This document shows, one piece after another, positions 54,594 to 63,403 of a stretch of DNA of 64,000 nt. The stretch spans positions 1,116,001 through 1,180,000 of the forward strand of contig CBDFIY010000003.1 of assembly GCA_965248335.1 (NCBI GenBank), given 5' to 3'. Made by a program: the position numbers and the translations under genes. Position 1 is the first letter of the stretch. Every line of letters begins with the position of its first letter. The notes below the pieces were generated by a model, which saw nothing but the letters and a program-made list of their open reading frames with translations, did not search any database and was not told the origin of the DNA. The DNA comes from CAKMZU01 sp965248335 (lineage in GTDB: Bacteria > Pseudomonadota > Gammaproteobacteria > Pseudomonadales > DT-91).

Positions 54594-55614
54594 CCTGATT
54601 ACCCCTAAAGCTCAGCTACTGTTACACTTGCGGTCAAGAACAGTATCGTTGAGGTGTTCACATGTCTAAAAATACGGTTCAATTCCAAAAAGGCTACAGC
54701 CTTTCAGATCTGTTTAGAGATTATGGATCAGAGATGCAATGCGAAGCGGCACTCTTTAACTGGAGGTGGCCCAACGGCTTTACTTGTCCCGATTGTCACT
54801 CGACATCCTATTGCAAGCTTAAAAGCAGAGCCCTGTATCAATGCAATAAATGTCACCATCAAACATCACTAACGAGCAGGACTTTATTCGCAGGTACAAA
54901 GCTACCATTAAAGACATGGTTTCTTGCTATTCACTTACTCACCCAGTCAAAAACTGGATTATCGATATTGGCATTAAAACGCCAACTAGGTGTCGGGTAC
55001 AATACGGCATGGTCAGTTAAGCATAAAGTCATGCAGGCAATGAAGGAGCGGGATGATAGCAAACCTTTGTCGGGTTTTATTCAGGTGGATGATGTTTATT
55101 GGGGAGGAGAGCAAAGAGGCGGAAAGCGTGGACGTGGATCTTCTAATAAAACACCCTACATCACAGCGGTTTCTCTTGATGATGAGGGTAAGCCAATTAG
55201 CATGAATATGAATGTCGTTGAGGGGTTTACGCTTAATGAGATAAAGCGATGGGCCAAGAGGCATGTAAAGGAAGGAAGCACTGTGATTTCTGATGGCCTT
55301 GCTTGCTTTAATGCCATCAAAGACGCTAATTGTACCCACAACAAATTTGTCACTGGTGGTGGGCCTGATTGCGTTAACCTCGAAGAGTTTAAGTGGGTTA
55401 ACACAATAATCGGCAACATCAAAACGTCTATGCATGGCGCTTATCATTCCATTAGCCCAAGGCATTTGCCACGATACCTGGCTGAGTTTTGTTATCGCTT
55501 TAATCGTCGTTTTAATTTGAAGGCATTGCTTCCGCGGTTTATGTCCGTAGCGCTAAAAACGCCTCCAATGCCATATAAGTTCCTTACGATGGCTGAGGCT
55601 TATGGGTAATCAGG
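54594..55614 (+). mobile_element. IS1595-family insertion sequence, complete
   Basis: A 1021-bp element with inverted ends CCTGATTACCC (left) and GGGTAATCAGG (right), the similarity continuing inward. It is flanked by a perfect 8-bp target duplication TAAATCTA at 54586-54593 and 55615-55622. An 8-bp duplication is characteristic of IS1595. It carries one intact transposase gene and may be active. Confidence 0.95.
54662..55609 (+). CDS. IS1595-family transposase
   Basis: A 315-residue transposase with an N-terminal zinc ribbon (CPDCHSTSYC...YQCNKCHHQTS) and a DDE/N-type ISXO2-like catalytic domain: IQVDDVYWGGEQRGGKRGRG, TVISDGLACFNAI, and FKWVNTIIGNIKTSMHGAYH with Asn in the third catalytic position. 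The closing YLAEFCYRFNRRF is a family hallmark. It mobilises the element at 54594-55614. Confidence 0.93.
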   Translation: MSKNTVQFQKGYSLSDLFRDYGSEMQCEAALFNWRWPNGFTCPDCHSTSYCKLKSRALYQCNKCHHQTSLTSRTLFAGTKLPLKTWFLAIHLLTQSKTGLSILALKRQLGVGYNTAWSVKHKVMQAMKERDDSKPLSGFIQVDDVYWGGEQRGGKRGRGSSNKTPYITAVSLDDEGKPISMNMNVVEGFTLNEIKRWAKRHVKEGSTVISDGLACFNAIKDANCTHNKFVTGGGPDCVNLEEFKWVNTIIGNIKTSMHGAYHSISPRHLPRYLAEFCYRFNRRFNLKALLPRFMSVALKTPPMPYKFLTMAEAYG

Positions 55615-55878
55615 TAAATCTATGTGTAAGTTGTCATTTAAATGCAGTGATTTATTTCCTGTTTTAAGGTTGATAGTGGGTGCTGTATTATTATTTTTAT
55701 TTGTAGTAAAAAAATTGTTTTATCTGAATGTTTAAGTTATTTACAGTAATAAATATTAAATTATATTTATTTTAAGTTTTGTATAATGAAAAAGTATATC
55801 TGCAAGGAACTTAATCTGACGTTTTAATTCAAACCCCTCTGAATAGATTTTTTTATTACCTGTAATTTTGAGTTTTCC

Positions 55879-57318
55879 ATGATAAGAAATATATATTTAG
55901 TATCCCTGTCATTTTTTATATCGTTATGCTTATTGTGCTCCTGTCTGTCCTATGGGTTTTCGACACTGGGAAAAGTTGCTGCGCCAATTTATGGGTCTTC
56001 CCCACTGGGCATTGCTGCGCCTGCTGCTGTGGTTGGTTCGGCTTCGGCTGTAGATGCATTGGTACCGTTCTTCGCCGTTTTTACGTTGACTGGTGTGGGT
56101 GTGGCAGCTGTAGGTGTCAAGCATTACCTCAAGATAAGAGCAGAGAAAGAGAAAGAGAAAGTCAGGCAAGATGAGGAGCAACTACGGTATCAAATAAAGC
56201 TAAAGAATGAAGTTCAAGCGGCTAATGATCGAGTTGCAGATCTGGTTAAGAAAGAAAGCAAGTCTAAGGCAGATCTTTCTAAGATGTTTGAAGATGTACA
56301 AAAGGAAACAAACAAAATAAGCCAAATTGCTTATGATAATAGAGTTTCTCGGGAGCGTGAGAGAAATCTTTATATTAAAAATAGAAATGAAGCATTGCTG
56401 GCTGGCCAAGGTGCTAAAATGAGGAAAATGGAGGGGCAAATTGAAAAGCTAAAAAAGATTAAAGTAGCGCCCGTGCAAGCCGCCCCTCCACCTGTAAAAA
56501 TTAGCCCAGTTGTCGTAGCACAGCCTGTATCTCCGCAAGTCCAAACTGTCAGTAATCAACATGTGTCGCCAGGTGTGGATGATAGGGATGAGGTAGATGC
56601 CCCAGTAGCTGTACAAGATGACAAGAAAAAATCTAGGTTTGGGGGGCGGGATCGGTCTTTTGATTCGCCTCGTCAAGCTCAAAAATCAAGAGAGCCCAAT
56701 AAACTTAAAGAGCCTAATAAATCTCAAGAGCCTCAAGAATCAAAGACGGGCAATGAAGGCCTAAAGTTGGTCGTTCAAGCAATCAACGAAGGTAATAAAG
56801 CTAATGCCCATCAAATAAATGCTTTAGCTAAATCTTTTTCCGAGAGCAAGAAAGACCCTAATGAAGAGCAGCAAAAAACCCTTGCAGAGCAAAAGTCGGC
56901 CATTGAGGGGGTGGCGGATGCCAATAGGATGTTTGCAGATGGTCACGGGCGCGATCTTATAGCGGACTTAGAATTGGGTGTAACGAATAGTGTAATAGCT
57001 TATAATGGTGCAAATGCAGCTCAGAGAAATGCCCCTTCTTATGCTAATTTAGGCGCTAAGAATGACGCACTAGCCAGTGTAAGTAGCGCAAAGAACCGCT
57101 TGATCAGAGGGAAAGCAAGAGTAAAAGAATTTAACAGGCTTCCCGATAAGTTTAAGAAAAATCCGATGTCATTTCAAGATGATAACATGTTGTTATACAC
57201 CTCCTGGCTTCTTTCTAAGGGATACAGGAGTGAAAAGAGGCATCATGACACGAGAGGTTTAGCCTATGATCCTGTTGAAGGTAAAATACATCCTATCTTT
57301 AAGTCGAAATTTTTCTGA
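55879..57318 (+). CDS. Secreted coiled-coil protein, unknown function
   Basis: A 479-residue protein not assigned to a family. It has a signal peptide with a possible lipobox (LLCSC), a second hydrophobic stretch (about 58-80, DALVPFFAVFTLTGVGVAAVG) and a long charged coiled coil (about 86-200). A Pro/Val-rich hinge (205-240) and a basic Ser/Arg segment with EPNK/EPNKSQEP repeats (270-300) follow, then a helical C-terminus with SYANLGAKNDALASV and RLPDKFKKNPMSF. The layout recalls the WASP-like and decayed secreted proteins of this window. It lies directly after the IS1595 element and before a dispersed repeat. Confidence 0.6.
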   Translation: MIRNIYLVSLSFFISLCLLCSCLSYGFSTLGKVAAPIYGSSPLGIAAPAAVVGSASAVDALVPFFAVFTLTGVGVAAVGVKHYLKIRAEKEKEKVRQDEEQLRYQIKLKNEVQAANDRVADLVKKESKSKADLSKMFEDVQKETNKISQIAYDNRVSRERERNLYIKNRNEALLAGQGAKMRKMEGQIEKLKKIKVAPVQAAPPPVKISPVVVAQPVSPQVQTVSNQHVSPGVDDRDEVDAPVAVQDDKKKSRFGGRDRSFDSPRQAQKSREPNKLKEPNKSQEPQESKTGNEGLKLVVQAINEGNKANAHQINALAKSFSESKKDPNEEQQKTLAEQKSAIEGVADANRMFADGHGRDLIADLELGVTNSVIAYNGANAAQRNAPSYANLGAKNDALASVSSAKNRLIRGKARVKEFNRLPDKFKKNPMSFQDDNMLLYTSWLLSKGYRSEKRHHDTRGLAYDPVEGKIHPIFKSKFF

Positions 57319-57363
57319 AACTTTTTTCACAGCGAGTGAGTGTAAAAGGGGTAAAGCTTGGTT

Positions 57364-57491
57364 TATACCGATCACCCTTGAAGATGCAAGGGCGTTGGCT
57401 GTGCTCACTCACCCCAATCACTTACTGACTGTAAGCTCATGGGGGTTCGCTCGCTTGCCGCCTTCTTGTATCTCCAATTCCGATGGGTATA
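57364..57491 (-). repeat. Dispersed palindromic repeat, copy 6
   Basis: Inverted copy with ends TATACCGATCACCCTTGAAG and CAATTCCGATGGGTATA and the intact central CTTACTGACTGTAAG. It starts 46 bases after the coiled-coil gene stop. The following 227 bases hold no recognisable gene. Confidence 0.9.
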
Positions 57492-57718
57492 GTTATGAAT
57501 AGTGGCCAAATAGATGCAGTTCATGCTTATGTTGGGATGCTTCTCTTAATTTAGCGTCACTTGTGTGTCATCGATTTTACCTGAGTTGTTCTGTGTCGGT
57601 ATCGCCACTTTTTAGGTACTGCTGACTGAGGGGTACCTCTAAAAGTGCTTCTTGAGCCAACAGCAGGCGCATAAGTTGTGGATTTCATCTGTGCGAGTTC
57701 TGGCTGACGTGTAATTTT

Positions 57719-57853
57719 CAACACTTCGGACAGTTTTCGATTTGAAGGATTTACATAAATTGTAATCCATTGATTTATCTAGCTTTGGTTGATACTTAAG
57801 TAAAAAATTAAACCTTTTAAAATCAACAACTTAAAAAACTGTCCGAAGTATTG
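57719..57853. mobile_element. MITE related to the IS4-type element
   Basis: A 135-bp sequence with no gene. It has ends CAACACTTCGGACAGTTTT and, in complement, CAATACTTCGGACAGTTTT, nearly identical to the 19-bp ends of the IS at 10610-11894. A perfect 5-bp target duplication ATTTT flanks it (57714-57718, 57854-57858). It is a non-autonomous miniature element presumably mobilised by that transposase. Confidence 0.9.
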
Positions 57854-57878
57854 ATTTTAGAAGTGTCCTTAAAGTATC

Positions 57879-58006
57879 TATACCGATCACCCTTGAAGAT
57901 GCAAGGGCGTTGGCCGCGCCCGCTCACCCCAATTACTTACTGACTGTAAGCTCATGGGGGTTCGCTCGCTTGCCGCCTTCTTGCATCTCCAATTCCGATG
58001 GGTATA
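57879..58006 (-). repeat. Dispersed palindromic repeat, copy 7
   Basis: Inverted full-length copy, nearly identical to copy 6, only 387 bases away in the same orientation. It sits 21 bases right of the MITE duplication. It is the copy closest to the apparent consensus. Confidence 0.9.
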
Positions 58007-58218
58007 GATGGTTTACCGTTTAAATTTTTTTAGATAAGGAAAATAAAGCGTGATTTAATCAGCGAAGCAGGCTTTATTAAGCCCTAGATTTAAGAAAATA
58101 TATGCTTGGAGCCTCAATGGTTGTATCTACTTTCCTTCTTGTGGCCTCAGATTTCATTCAAATAATTCACTATTTTCATTCAACTTTCTTACCATAAATA
58201 AAATGGTTCATAGCCGAG

Positions 58219-58266
58219 CTAGCCCTATTTAAGTCAACGGCACTTAGCTCTCTCGAGGTGGGCTAG
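58219..58266 (+). promoter_or_regulatory. Possible structured leader of nhaD
   Basis: CTAGCCC (58219-58225) and GGGCTAG (58260-58266) are exact complements enclosing 34 bases with further pairing potential around CTTAGCTCTCTCGAGG. The structure lies 105 bases upstream of the nhaD start, in a 365-base gap without a gene. Known sodium/lithium-responsive leaders occur before antiporter genes, but I cannot match this to a defined riboswitch class. Confidence 0.3.
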
Positions 58267-58371
58267 GTTCTTTAGTCTGCCATTAGGGTTCAGATAAAAT
58301 AGTAAAGTTTATCATTGTAGTTCTTGTTGTATTTAGCTAAGTTACGCACTTTTGAGCTAGCAGGCGAAGAT

Positions 58372-59784
58372 ATGCTCCGGTTTTTAATTATTCTACTTGT
58401 TTCGTTTTTTTCTGTGGCTCTGTTGGCGTCTGAAGGCTCCTCTCAAGCGATTAACTTGACGGATACCTTCTATGGTTATGCTGCTTTAGGTGTTTTCTTC
58501 GTTGCTTATGTGCTTGTTATTCTTGAAGAAGAATTGCATTTACCGAAATCAAAGCCGGTTTTAATTTCTGCTGCATTAATATGGATGATTGTTGGTTGGA
58601 TCTATAGTCAATCGGATCAAAGTGAGCTTGCTCGAGCGGCGTTACAGCATAATTTCCTGGAATACACAGAGCTATTCTTCTTTTTACTTGTAGCGATGAC
58701 CTATATCAATACCATGATGGAGCGGAATGTTTTTGAGGTGCTCAGGCAGTGGTTGGTTCAAAAAGGTTTTAGTTACCGTGTCTTGTTTTGGTTAACGGGT
58801 ATTTTGGCGTTCTTTATATCACCTGTAGCCGACAACTTAACAACAGCGTTGATTTTATGTGCTGTTATCTTGGCCGTGGGGCGAAATAACCCAAGATTTG
58901 TCGGCGTCAGCTGTATAAATATTGTTGTAGCGGCAAATGCTGGCGGTGTTTTTAGCCCCTTTGGCGATATCACGACACTGATGGTTTGGCAAAAAGAAAT
59001 ATTGCCGTTTGCTGCATTTTTTAAACTCTTTTTACCGGCAGTGGTGAATTTCATTGTACCGGCCATTTTTATGCAATTTGCTATTCCAACAGGTAAACCC
59101 ACGTTCACCGATACATCGAAAATTAAGATGCGCTCCGGTGGGCTTGGCGTTGTGATTTTATTCCTATTGACGATTGTTACGGCTGTTCTGTTTCACACCG
59201 TATTAAATTTGCCACCCGTGTTTGGCATGATGACAGGTTTAGGCTATCTAAATCTCTTTGTCTTTTATCTGTACCGTGTTGAAAAATCCAGAAAGTCAGC
59301 CGTTGTTACACCGCTTGGTGGCGGAGAAGCGAAGCCTGAAGCGAGTAGTGGGCCGGGTTATATTTTCGACCGTATTGGTAATGCAGAATGGGATACTTTA
59401 TTTTTCTTTTATGGGGTGATTTTGTCTGTTGGTGGCCTTGGATTTATGGGTTATTTGAGCCTTTCTTCCGCCTATATTTATGGGCAGCTTGGGCCGACAA
59501 TAGCCAATGTGCTAGTGGGTTTGATGTCAGCGATTGTTGATAATATCCCTGTGATGTTTGCTGTGCTAACGATGAATCCAGATATGTCAGAATATCAATG
59601 GTTGTTGGTGACGCTAACGGCTGGCGTAGGCGGGAGTTTACTCTCTATCGGTTCTGCTGCAGGCGTCGCCTTGATGGGGCAAGCGCGTGGCTATTATACG
59701 TTTTTTACGCATTTTAAATGGATGCCCGTTATTTTGCTGGGGTACATTGCAAGTATCTTGACGCACTATTGGATTAACTTTTAG
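58372..59784 (+). CDS. nhaD: Sodium/proton antiporter NhaD
   Basis: NhaD exports sodium in exchange for protons. The 470-residue inner-membrane protein has about 12 hydrophobic segments. Family blocks are LFFFLLVAMTYINTMMERNVFEVLR, SPVADNLTTALILCAVI, NIVVAANAGGVFSPFGDITTLMVW, FFYGVILSVGGLGFMG, SAIVDNIPVMFAVLTM and GGSLLSIGSAAGVALMGQARG. The first helix may be a cleaved signal, as in other NhaD proteins. ATG 58372 follows AGGCGAAG and is preferred over an open extension to 58324. It suggests a salty or alkaline habitat. Confidence 0.93.
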   Translation: MLRFLIILLVSFFSVALLASEGSSQAINLTDTFYGYAALGVFFVAYVLVILEEELHLPKSKPVLISAALIWMIVGWIYSQSDQSELARAALQHNFLEYTELFFFLLVAMTYINTMMERNVFEVLRQWLVQKGFSYRVLFWLTGILAFFISPVADNLTTALILCAVILAVGRNNPRFVGVSCINIVVAANAGGVFSPFGDITTLMVWQKEILPFAAFFKLFLPAVVNFIVPAIFMQFAIPTGKPTFTDTSKIKMRSGGLGVVILFLLTIVTAVLFHTVLNLPPVFGMMTGLGYLNLFVFYLYRVEKSRKSAVVTPLGGGEAKPEASSGPGYIFDRIGNAEWDTLFFFYGVILSVGGLGFMGYLSLSSAYIYGQLGPTIANVLVGLMSAIVDNIPVMFAVLTMNPDMSEYQWLLVTLTAGVGGSLLSIGSAAGVALMGQARGYYTFFTHFKWMPVILLGYIASILTHYWINF

Positions 59785-60466
59785 ATGATGCTTCAGTGGC
59801 ATATAAATAGTCGTGATGAGAAACTTGTTTAAGCATTTTGTAATTATGCTGCCTTAAATAAGTGTCAATCTCGTCGAAGTATCGCGCTTCAATAAGCAGT
59901 AATTTAGGTCGATATTTTGACAAGTTTAGCCCTTTTAATGCATCAAGTTCTCCACCTTCAAGGTCTAACGATAAAAAGTCGATATCAGGTAGATTGTTGA
60001 TGTTGTCGAGAATGGCGCATAATGTTTTTGCTTTTACCGATAGGCTGTAGCTACGCGTTAAATGCTGCACTTTTAAGCCTTGCTTAATGTGTTTAAACTG
60101 CGCTTCTCTCGTTTTCATACTCCCTTCGGTAAGTGACATTAATCCTGCAAAATGCATGGTAACTGTGTCTGAAGGGTAGTCATCGGAAACGAGTGCGCAA
60201 TTAATAACCGTTGAATGCTTGCGCCTTTTTGCACATTTTTTGGCAAGAGATGGAATTCCTTCAATCAATAAACCACGCCATCCGCGTTTTTTTTCTAGGT
60301 AGTAGGTATTACTTTGTGAATAACCATCATGTGCACCTGCTTCGATGAAAAAACCGTTATCCCAGTCAATATAATTTGCGAATTGTTTTTCAATTTGATT
60401 CAATGACGGCCTTGCCCTGTGAGTTAATCGATTTTTCAGCACAGATAAAAAATACCGTAATGACAT
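59774..60466 (-). CDS. FkbM-family methyltransferase
   Basis: A 230-residue SAM-dependent methyltransferase. Family blocks are FFIEAGAHDGYSQSNTYYLE (SAM-binding motif I), WRGLLIEGIPSLAKKC, DTVTMHFAGLMS, and IDFLSLDLEGGELDALKG. FkbM-type enzymes O-methylate sugars or polyketides, often in glycan or glycolipid modification; the substrate here is unknown. The gene overlaps the end of nhaD by 11 bases on the opposite strand. Confidence 0.88.
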   Translation of the reverse strand: MSLRYFLSVLKNRLTHRARPSLNQIEKQFANYIDWDNGFFIEAGAHDGYSQSNTYYLEKKRGWRGLLIEGIPSLAKKCAKRRKHSTVINCALVSDDYPSDTVTMHFAGLMSLTEGSMKTREAQFKHIKQGLKVQHLTRSYSLSVKAKTLCAILDNINNLPDIDFLSLDLEGGELDALKGLNLSKYRPKLLLIEARYFDEIDTYLRQHNYKMLKQVSHHDYLYATEASSKS

Positions 60467-61190
60467 AAAGCTTCTTCCTTGACGTTTTCATGATGCGTGT
60501 AATCAATCCAAAATCACTTTAAATATGCACAAAAAATCAAGCGATTAAAGACGCTATACTTACTGGATTATGGATAGATCAGTGCAACGTAATCTACTTA
60601 TTTTATGTGGCGGCTACTGCGCTACACAATATGTCTTCCCCTCATGGGATTGGGTTGGTTATTTTAAAAGCGAGCTGAAATTATTTCATGCCTGTTGCAT
60701 TAGCACCTTGATGTAAGTGACGTATAAAAAAGTAGCAGGCATTTGCGAGTATAACTAATGCTGACTGAAAGACGCGGTGCGCAAAAGAAAACGTAAATGA
60801 TATTTTCTGTCGTGCATTTTGTATCCGTAACAACCTAACCGCCGATTGATGGTATGAGCGATAACGTTGAGAGATGCCCGAGGAATCGAGGGGAACGCGA
60901 GAATATGCTTTGAGCGAAAACAGACGCTAAAATTCTAGGGCCGTGGCCATGTACGCAGCGCTAAGAAGAATGAGTGAGCGAGCGATTATAAATGAATGTC
61001 TTGAGATGTTGAGAGTTCTGCATCCCTTGGGTTTATGGTCTAATCGCGTTTGATAATTATTCCTATTTGCGTTATATCCCTTCGGAAAATCGTCGTGTTA
61101 AAAAAATAACAACTTGCGATAGCAATGCTGCATCAGTTACACCTCCAAACCCTTGCACTGCCATTAGTTTGAATTGGGCAATACCTCATT
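60467..61190. other. Long intergenic region before the TonB receptor
   Basis: These 724 bases separate the divergent methyltransferase and receptor genes. A 48-residue frame (60570-60716, starting MDRSVQRNLL and containing CATQYVFPSWDWVGYF) is protein-like but unassigned. ATGCCTG/CAGGCAT near 60700-60750 can form a stem. A weak Fur-box-like sequence lies at 61052-61070. No repeat copy or RNA gene was recognised. The length hints at a lost gene. Confidence 0.4.
61052..61070 (+). promoter_or_regulatory. Weak Fur-box-like site
   Basis: GATAATTATTCCTATTTGC resembles the Fur consensus GATAATGATAATCATTATC in its left half and partly in its right. It lies about 120 bases before a siderophore-type receptor gene, where Fur control is common. 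The match is partial. Confidence 0.3.
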
Positions 61191-63356
61191 ATGTTAAATA
61201 AAAAAATCTGCTGTCTTATGGCTTGCTTGCCCACTTTTACGGCTGCTGCGTCAACTGATACCAAAAATACGTTAGAAGAAACATTGATCATTGGCTCTAA
61301 AGAGCAAGCAAAGCAGCAATCAGGCTCAGCACATGTTGTTGATGAAGGTGAGTTAGCGATTTTCAGTCACAACGATATTACGCAAGTTTTAAACGCTGTA
61401 CCGGGGGTGTATTTTCGTCAGGAAGATGGCTTTGGATTACGACCTAACATCGGCATCCGAGGTGTAACAACAGAACGTTCTCAAAAAATTACAGTAATGG
61501 AAGACGGGATCTTGATTACGCCTTCGCCATACTCTGCACCAGCGGCTTACTATATTCCCAATGTTAACCGTATGACAGGCGTTGAAGTATCGAAAGGCCC
61601 TGCCTCTATTGCTTATGGCCCGCACACCGTGGGTGGGGCAATAAACCTCGTCAGCCGACCTGTTACCTCACAGTCAGGTGAGTTAAGTGCAAGTTATGGT
61701 AATTTTAACCAACAAAAATACCAAGGGTATTATACGCAAATGGGAGAGAACCTCGGTTTTCTGGTTGAAGGTTTACGCTATAGCAGTGATGGATTTAAAA
61801 CGCTTAAGAATGGGGCGAATACAGGTTTTATCCGGCAAGATATCAATGCCAAAGTGTTATTGAAATCAAGTGATGATGCAGCGATGCCTCAGAAACTTGT
61901 GATCAAGCTTGGGTATGCCGATGAAAAGAGTAATGAGACTTATGTGGGCTTATCGCGTGCTGATTTTTCTGCTGACCCCAGTCAGCGTTATGCGGCAACA
62001 GCGCGCGATAAATTCGAATCAACGCATCTACAGTTGCATGGAATACATGCGCTTGATATTTCCGAAAGTTTGATGCTGACGACAAAGGCATATTGGCAAA
62101 CCTTCGATCGTACATGGTTTCGCCTTCAAGGACTCGGGCAAGGGGGAGCAACGCTTGCGCAAGTGTTAGCATCGCCTAAAGTATATAGTCGGTATATGGA
62201 TATCATTGAAGGTACGCAAGATACCAACCCTTCCGATGACAAGGAGACACTGGTTTTCACCAACAATGCACGTGAATATGCATCGCAAGGTATTGAATCT
62301 CGGCTAGCAATTGATTTTGACACCTTTGGCTTAAATCATGAGCTAACGACAGGTATTCGCTATCATCAAGATGGCGTGGATAGGGATGAGCCACAATATG
62401 GCTATCTGATGCAGCAAGGCGAGCTTGTATTTGATGGCTATGGTGTGCGACACCTTAGTCTTAACCGTTCAGAATCCAAGGCCGTTGCCCTGTTTGTGCA
62501 TGATCAAATACGCTTTAATGACTGGGTTTTAACACTGGGTACACGTTTTGAAGCCATAGAGGATGATTATAAAAACTTCCAAAATAAAGCACTGGATAAA
62601 TCCAGAAGCACGCAGGTGATTGTCCCAGGCATTGGTCTTTATTATCAGTGGACAGACCAAATAGGCGTGTTGGCAGGTGTTAATAAAGGATTTTCACCCG
62701 CAGGAGCCAGTGCAGATACCAATGTTAATCCAGAAGAAAGCATTAATTATGAGTATGGCGTGCGCTTTAATGAAGATGCGTTATCTTTAGAGGCGATTGG
62801 CTTTTTTAGTGACTATAGCAATTTGATTGCACGCTGTACGGCAAGTGCCGGTTGCATTAATCAATCGTTTAATGGTGGGCAAGTAGCCGTTTACGGTGCG
62901 GAGGTTCTTGCTGACTACAGCTATAAGCTGGAGGAATTCACCTTTCCTATTAATTTGAGTTATACCTATACAGAGTCTGAATTCCAGACAGGGTTTCCAC
63001 AGTGGGGAGACGTAAAAAAAGGCGATGAACTACCCTATTTGCCCAAGCATCAGCTTCGTTTGTTAGCCGGCGTTGAGGCTGATGACTGGCGACTCACCGC
63101 GGCACTTAATTATCGCGGTGAAATGCGTGAAGTTGCAGGGCAAGCGGGGCAGGTAGGCGATTCGATTTTTGAGAAGCCTATTGCCGCACTGGTCACGATC
63201 GATCTCGCCGGTATGTATCAGGTAATGCCGAACCTTGCAGTGAAGCTCGGCATTGACAATTTACTGGATACCCAGCAAATTGTTTCCTCGCGGCCTACAG
63301 GTGCAAGGCCGAATAAGCCTCTTTCAGCGGTAGGCACGTTGTCTTATCAGTTTTAG
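61191..63356 (+). CDS. TonB-dependent receptor, FecA-like
   Basis: A 721-residue outer-membrane receptor with a signal peptide (cleavage near TAAAS). The plug domain (about 40-165) shows TLIIGSKEQ, ITQVLNAVPGVYFRQ, RPNIGIRGVTTERSQKI and GVEVSKGPASIAYGPHTVGGAI. A 22-strand-type barrel follows, closing with LAVKLGIDNLLDTQ and a terminal Phe (YQF). The plug motif RPxIGIRG...PYSAP resembles FecA-type ferric-citrate receptors, so iron-chelate uptake is likely; the ligand is not certain. The missing FecA-type N-terminal signalling extension argues against FecIR-style regulation. Confidence 0.9.
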   Translation: MLNKKICCLMACLPTFTAAASTDTKNTLEETLIIGSKEQAKQQSGSAHVVDEGELAIFSHNDITQVLNAVPGVYFRQEDGFGLRPNIGIRGVTTERSQKITVMEDGILITPSPYSAPAAYYIPNVNRMTGVEVSKGPASIAYGPHTVGGAINLVSRPVTSQSGELSASYGNFNQQKYQGYYTQMGENLGFLVEGLRYSSDGFKTLKNGANTGFIRQDINAKVLLKSSDDAAMPQKLVIKLGYADEKSNETYVGLSRADFSADPSQRYAATARDKFESTHLQLHGIHALDISESLMLTTKAYWQTFDRTWFRLQGLGQGGATLAQVLASPKVYSRYMDIIEGTQDTNPSDDKETLVFTNNAREYASQGIESRLAIDFDTFGLNHELTTGIRYHQDGVDRDEPQYGYLMQQGELVFDGYGVRHLSLNRSESKAVALFVHDQIRFNDWVLTLGTRFEAIEDDYKNFQNKALDKSRSTQVIVPGIGLYYQWTDQIGVLAGVNKGFSPAGASADTNVNPEESINYEYGVRFNEDALSLEAIGFFSDYSNLIARCTASAGCINQSFNGGQVAVYGAEVLADYSYKLEEFTFPINLSYTYTESEFQTGFPQWGDVKKGDELPYLPKHQLRLLAGVEADDWRLTAALNYRGEMREVAGQAGQVGDSIFEKPIAALVTIDLAGMYQVMPNLAVKLGIDNLLDTQQIVSSRPTGARPNKPLSAVGTLSYQF

Positions 63357-63403
63357 GTGAGTCTGTTTGCTTGATCCGGCAAAATCTATTTCTTTTGGCG
63401 ATC

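Noticed and set aside
57266..57502. 78-residue plus-strand frame
   Set aside because: Overlaps the end of the coiled-coil gene and then reads through a dispersed repeat copy, giving the repeat-derived peptide.
58324..58371. N-terminal extension of nhaD
   Set aside because: No ribosome-binding site before 58324, while AGGCGAAG precedes the ATG at 58372 where the first hydrophobic helix begins.
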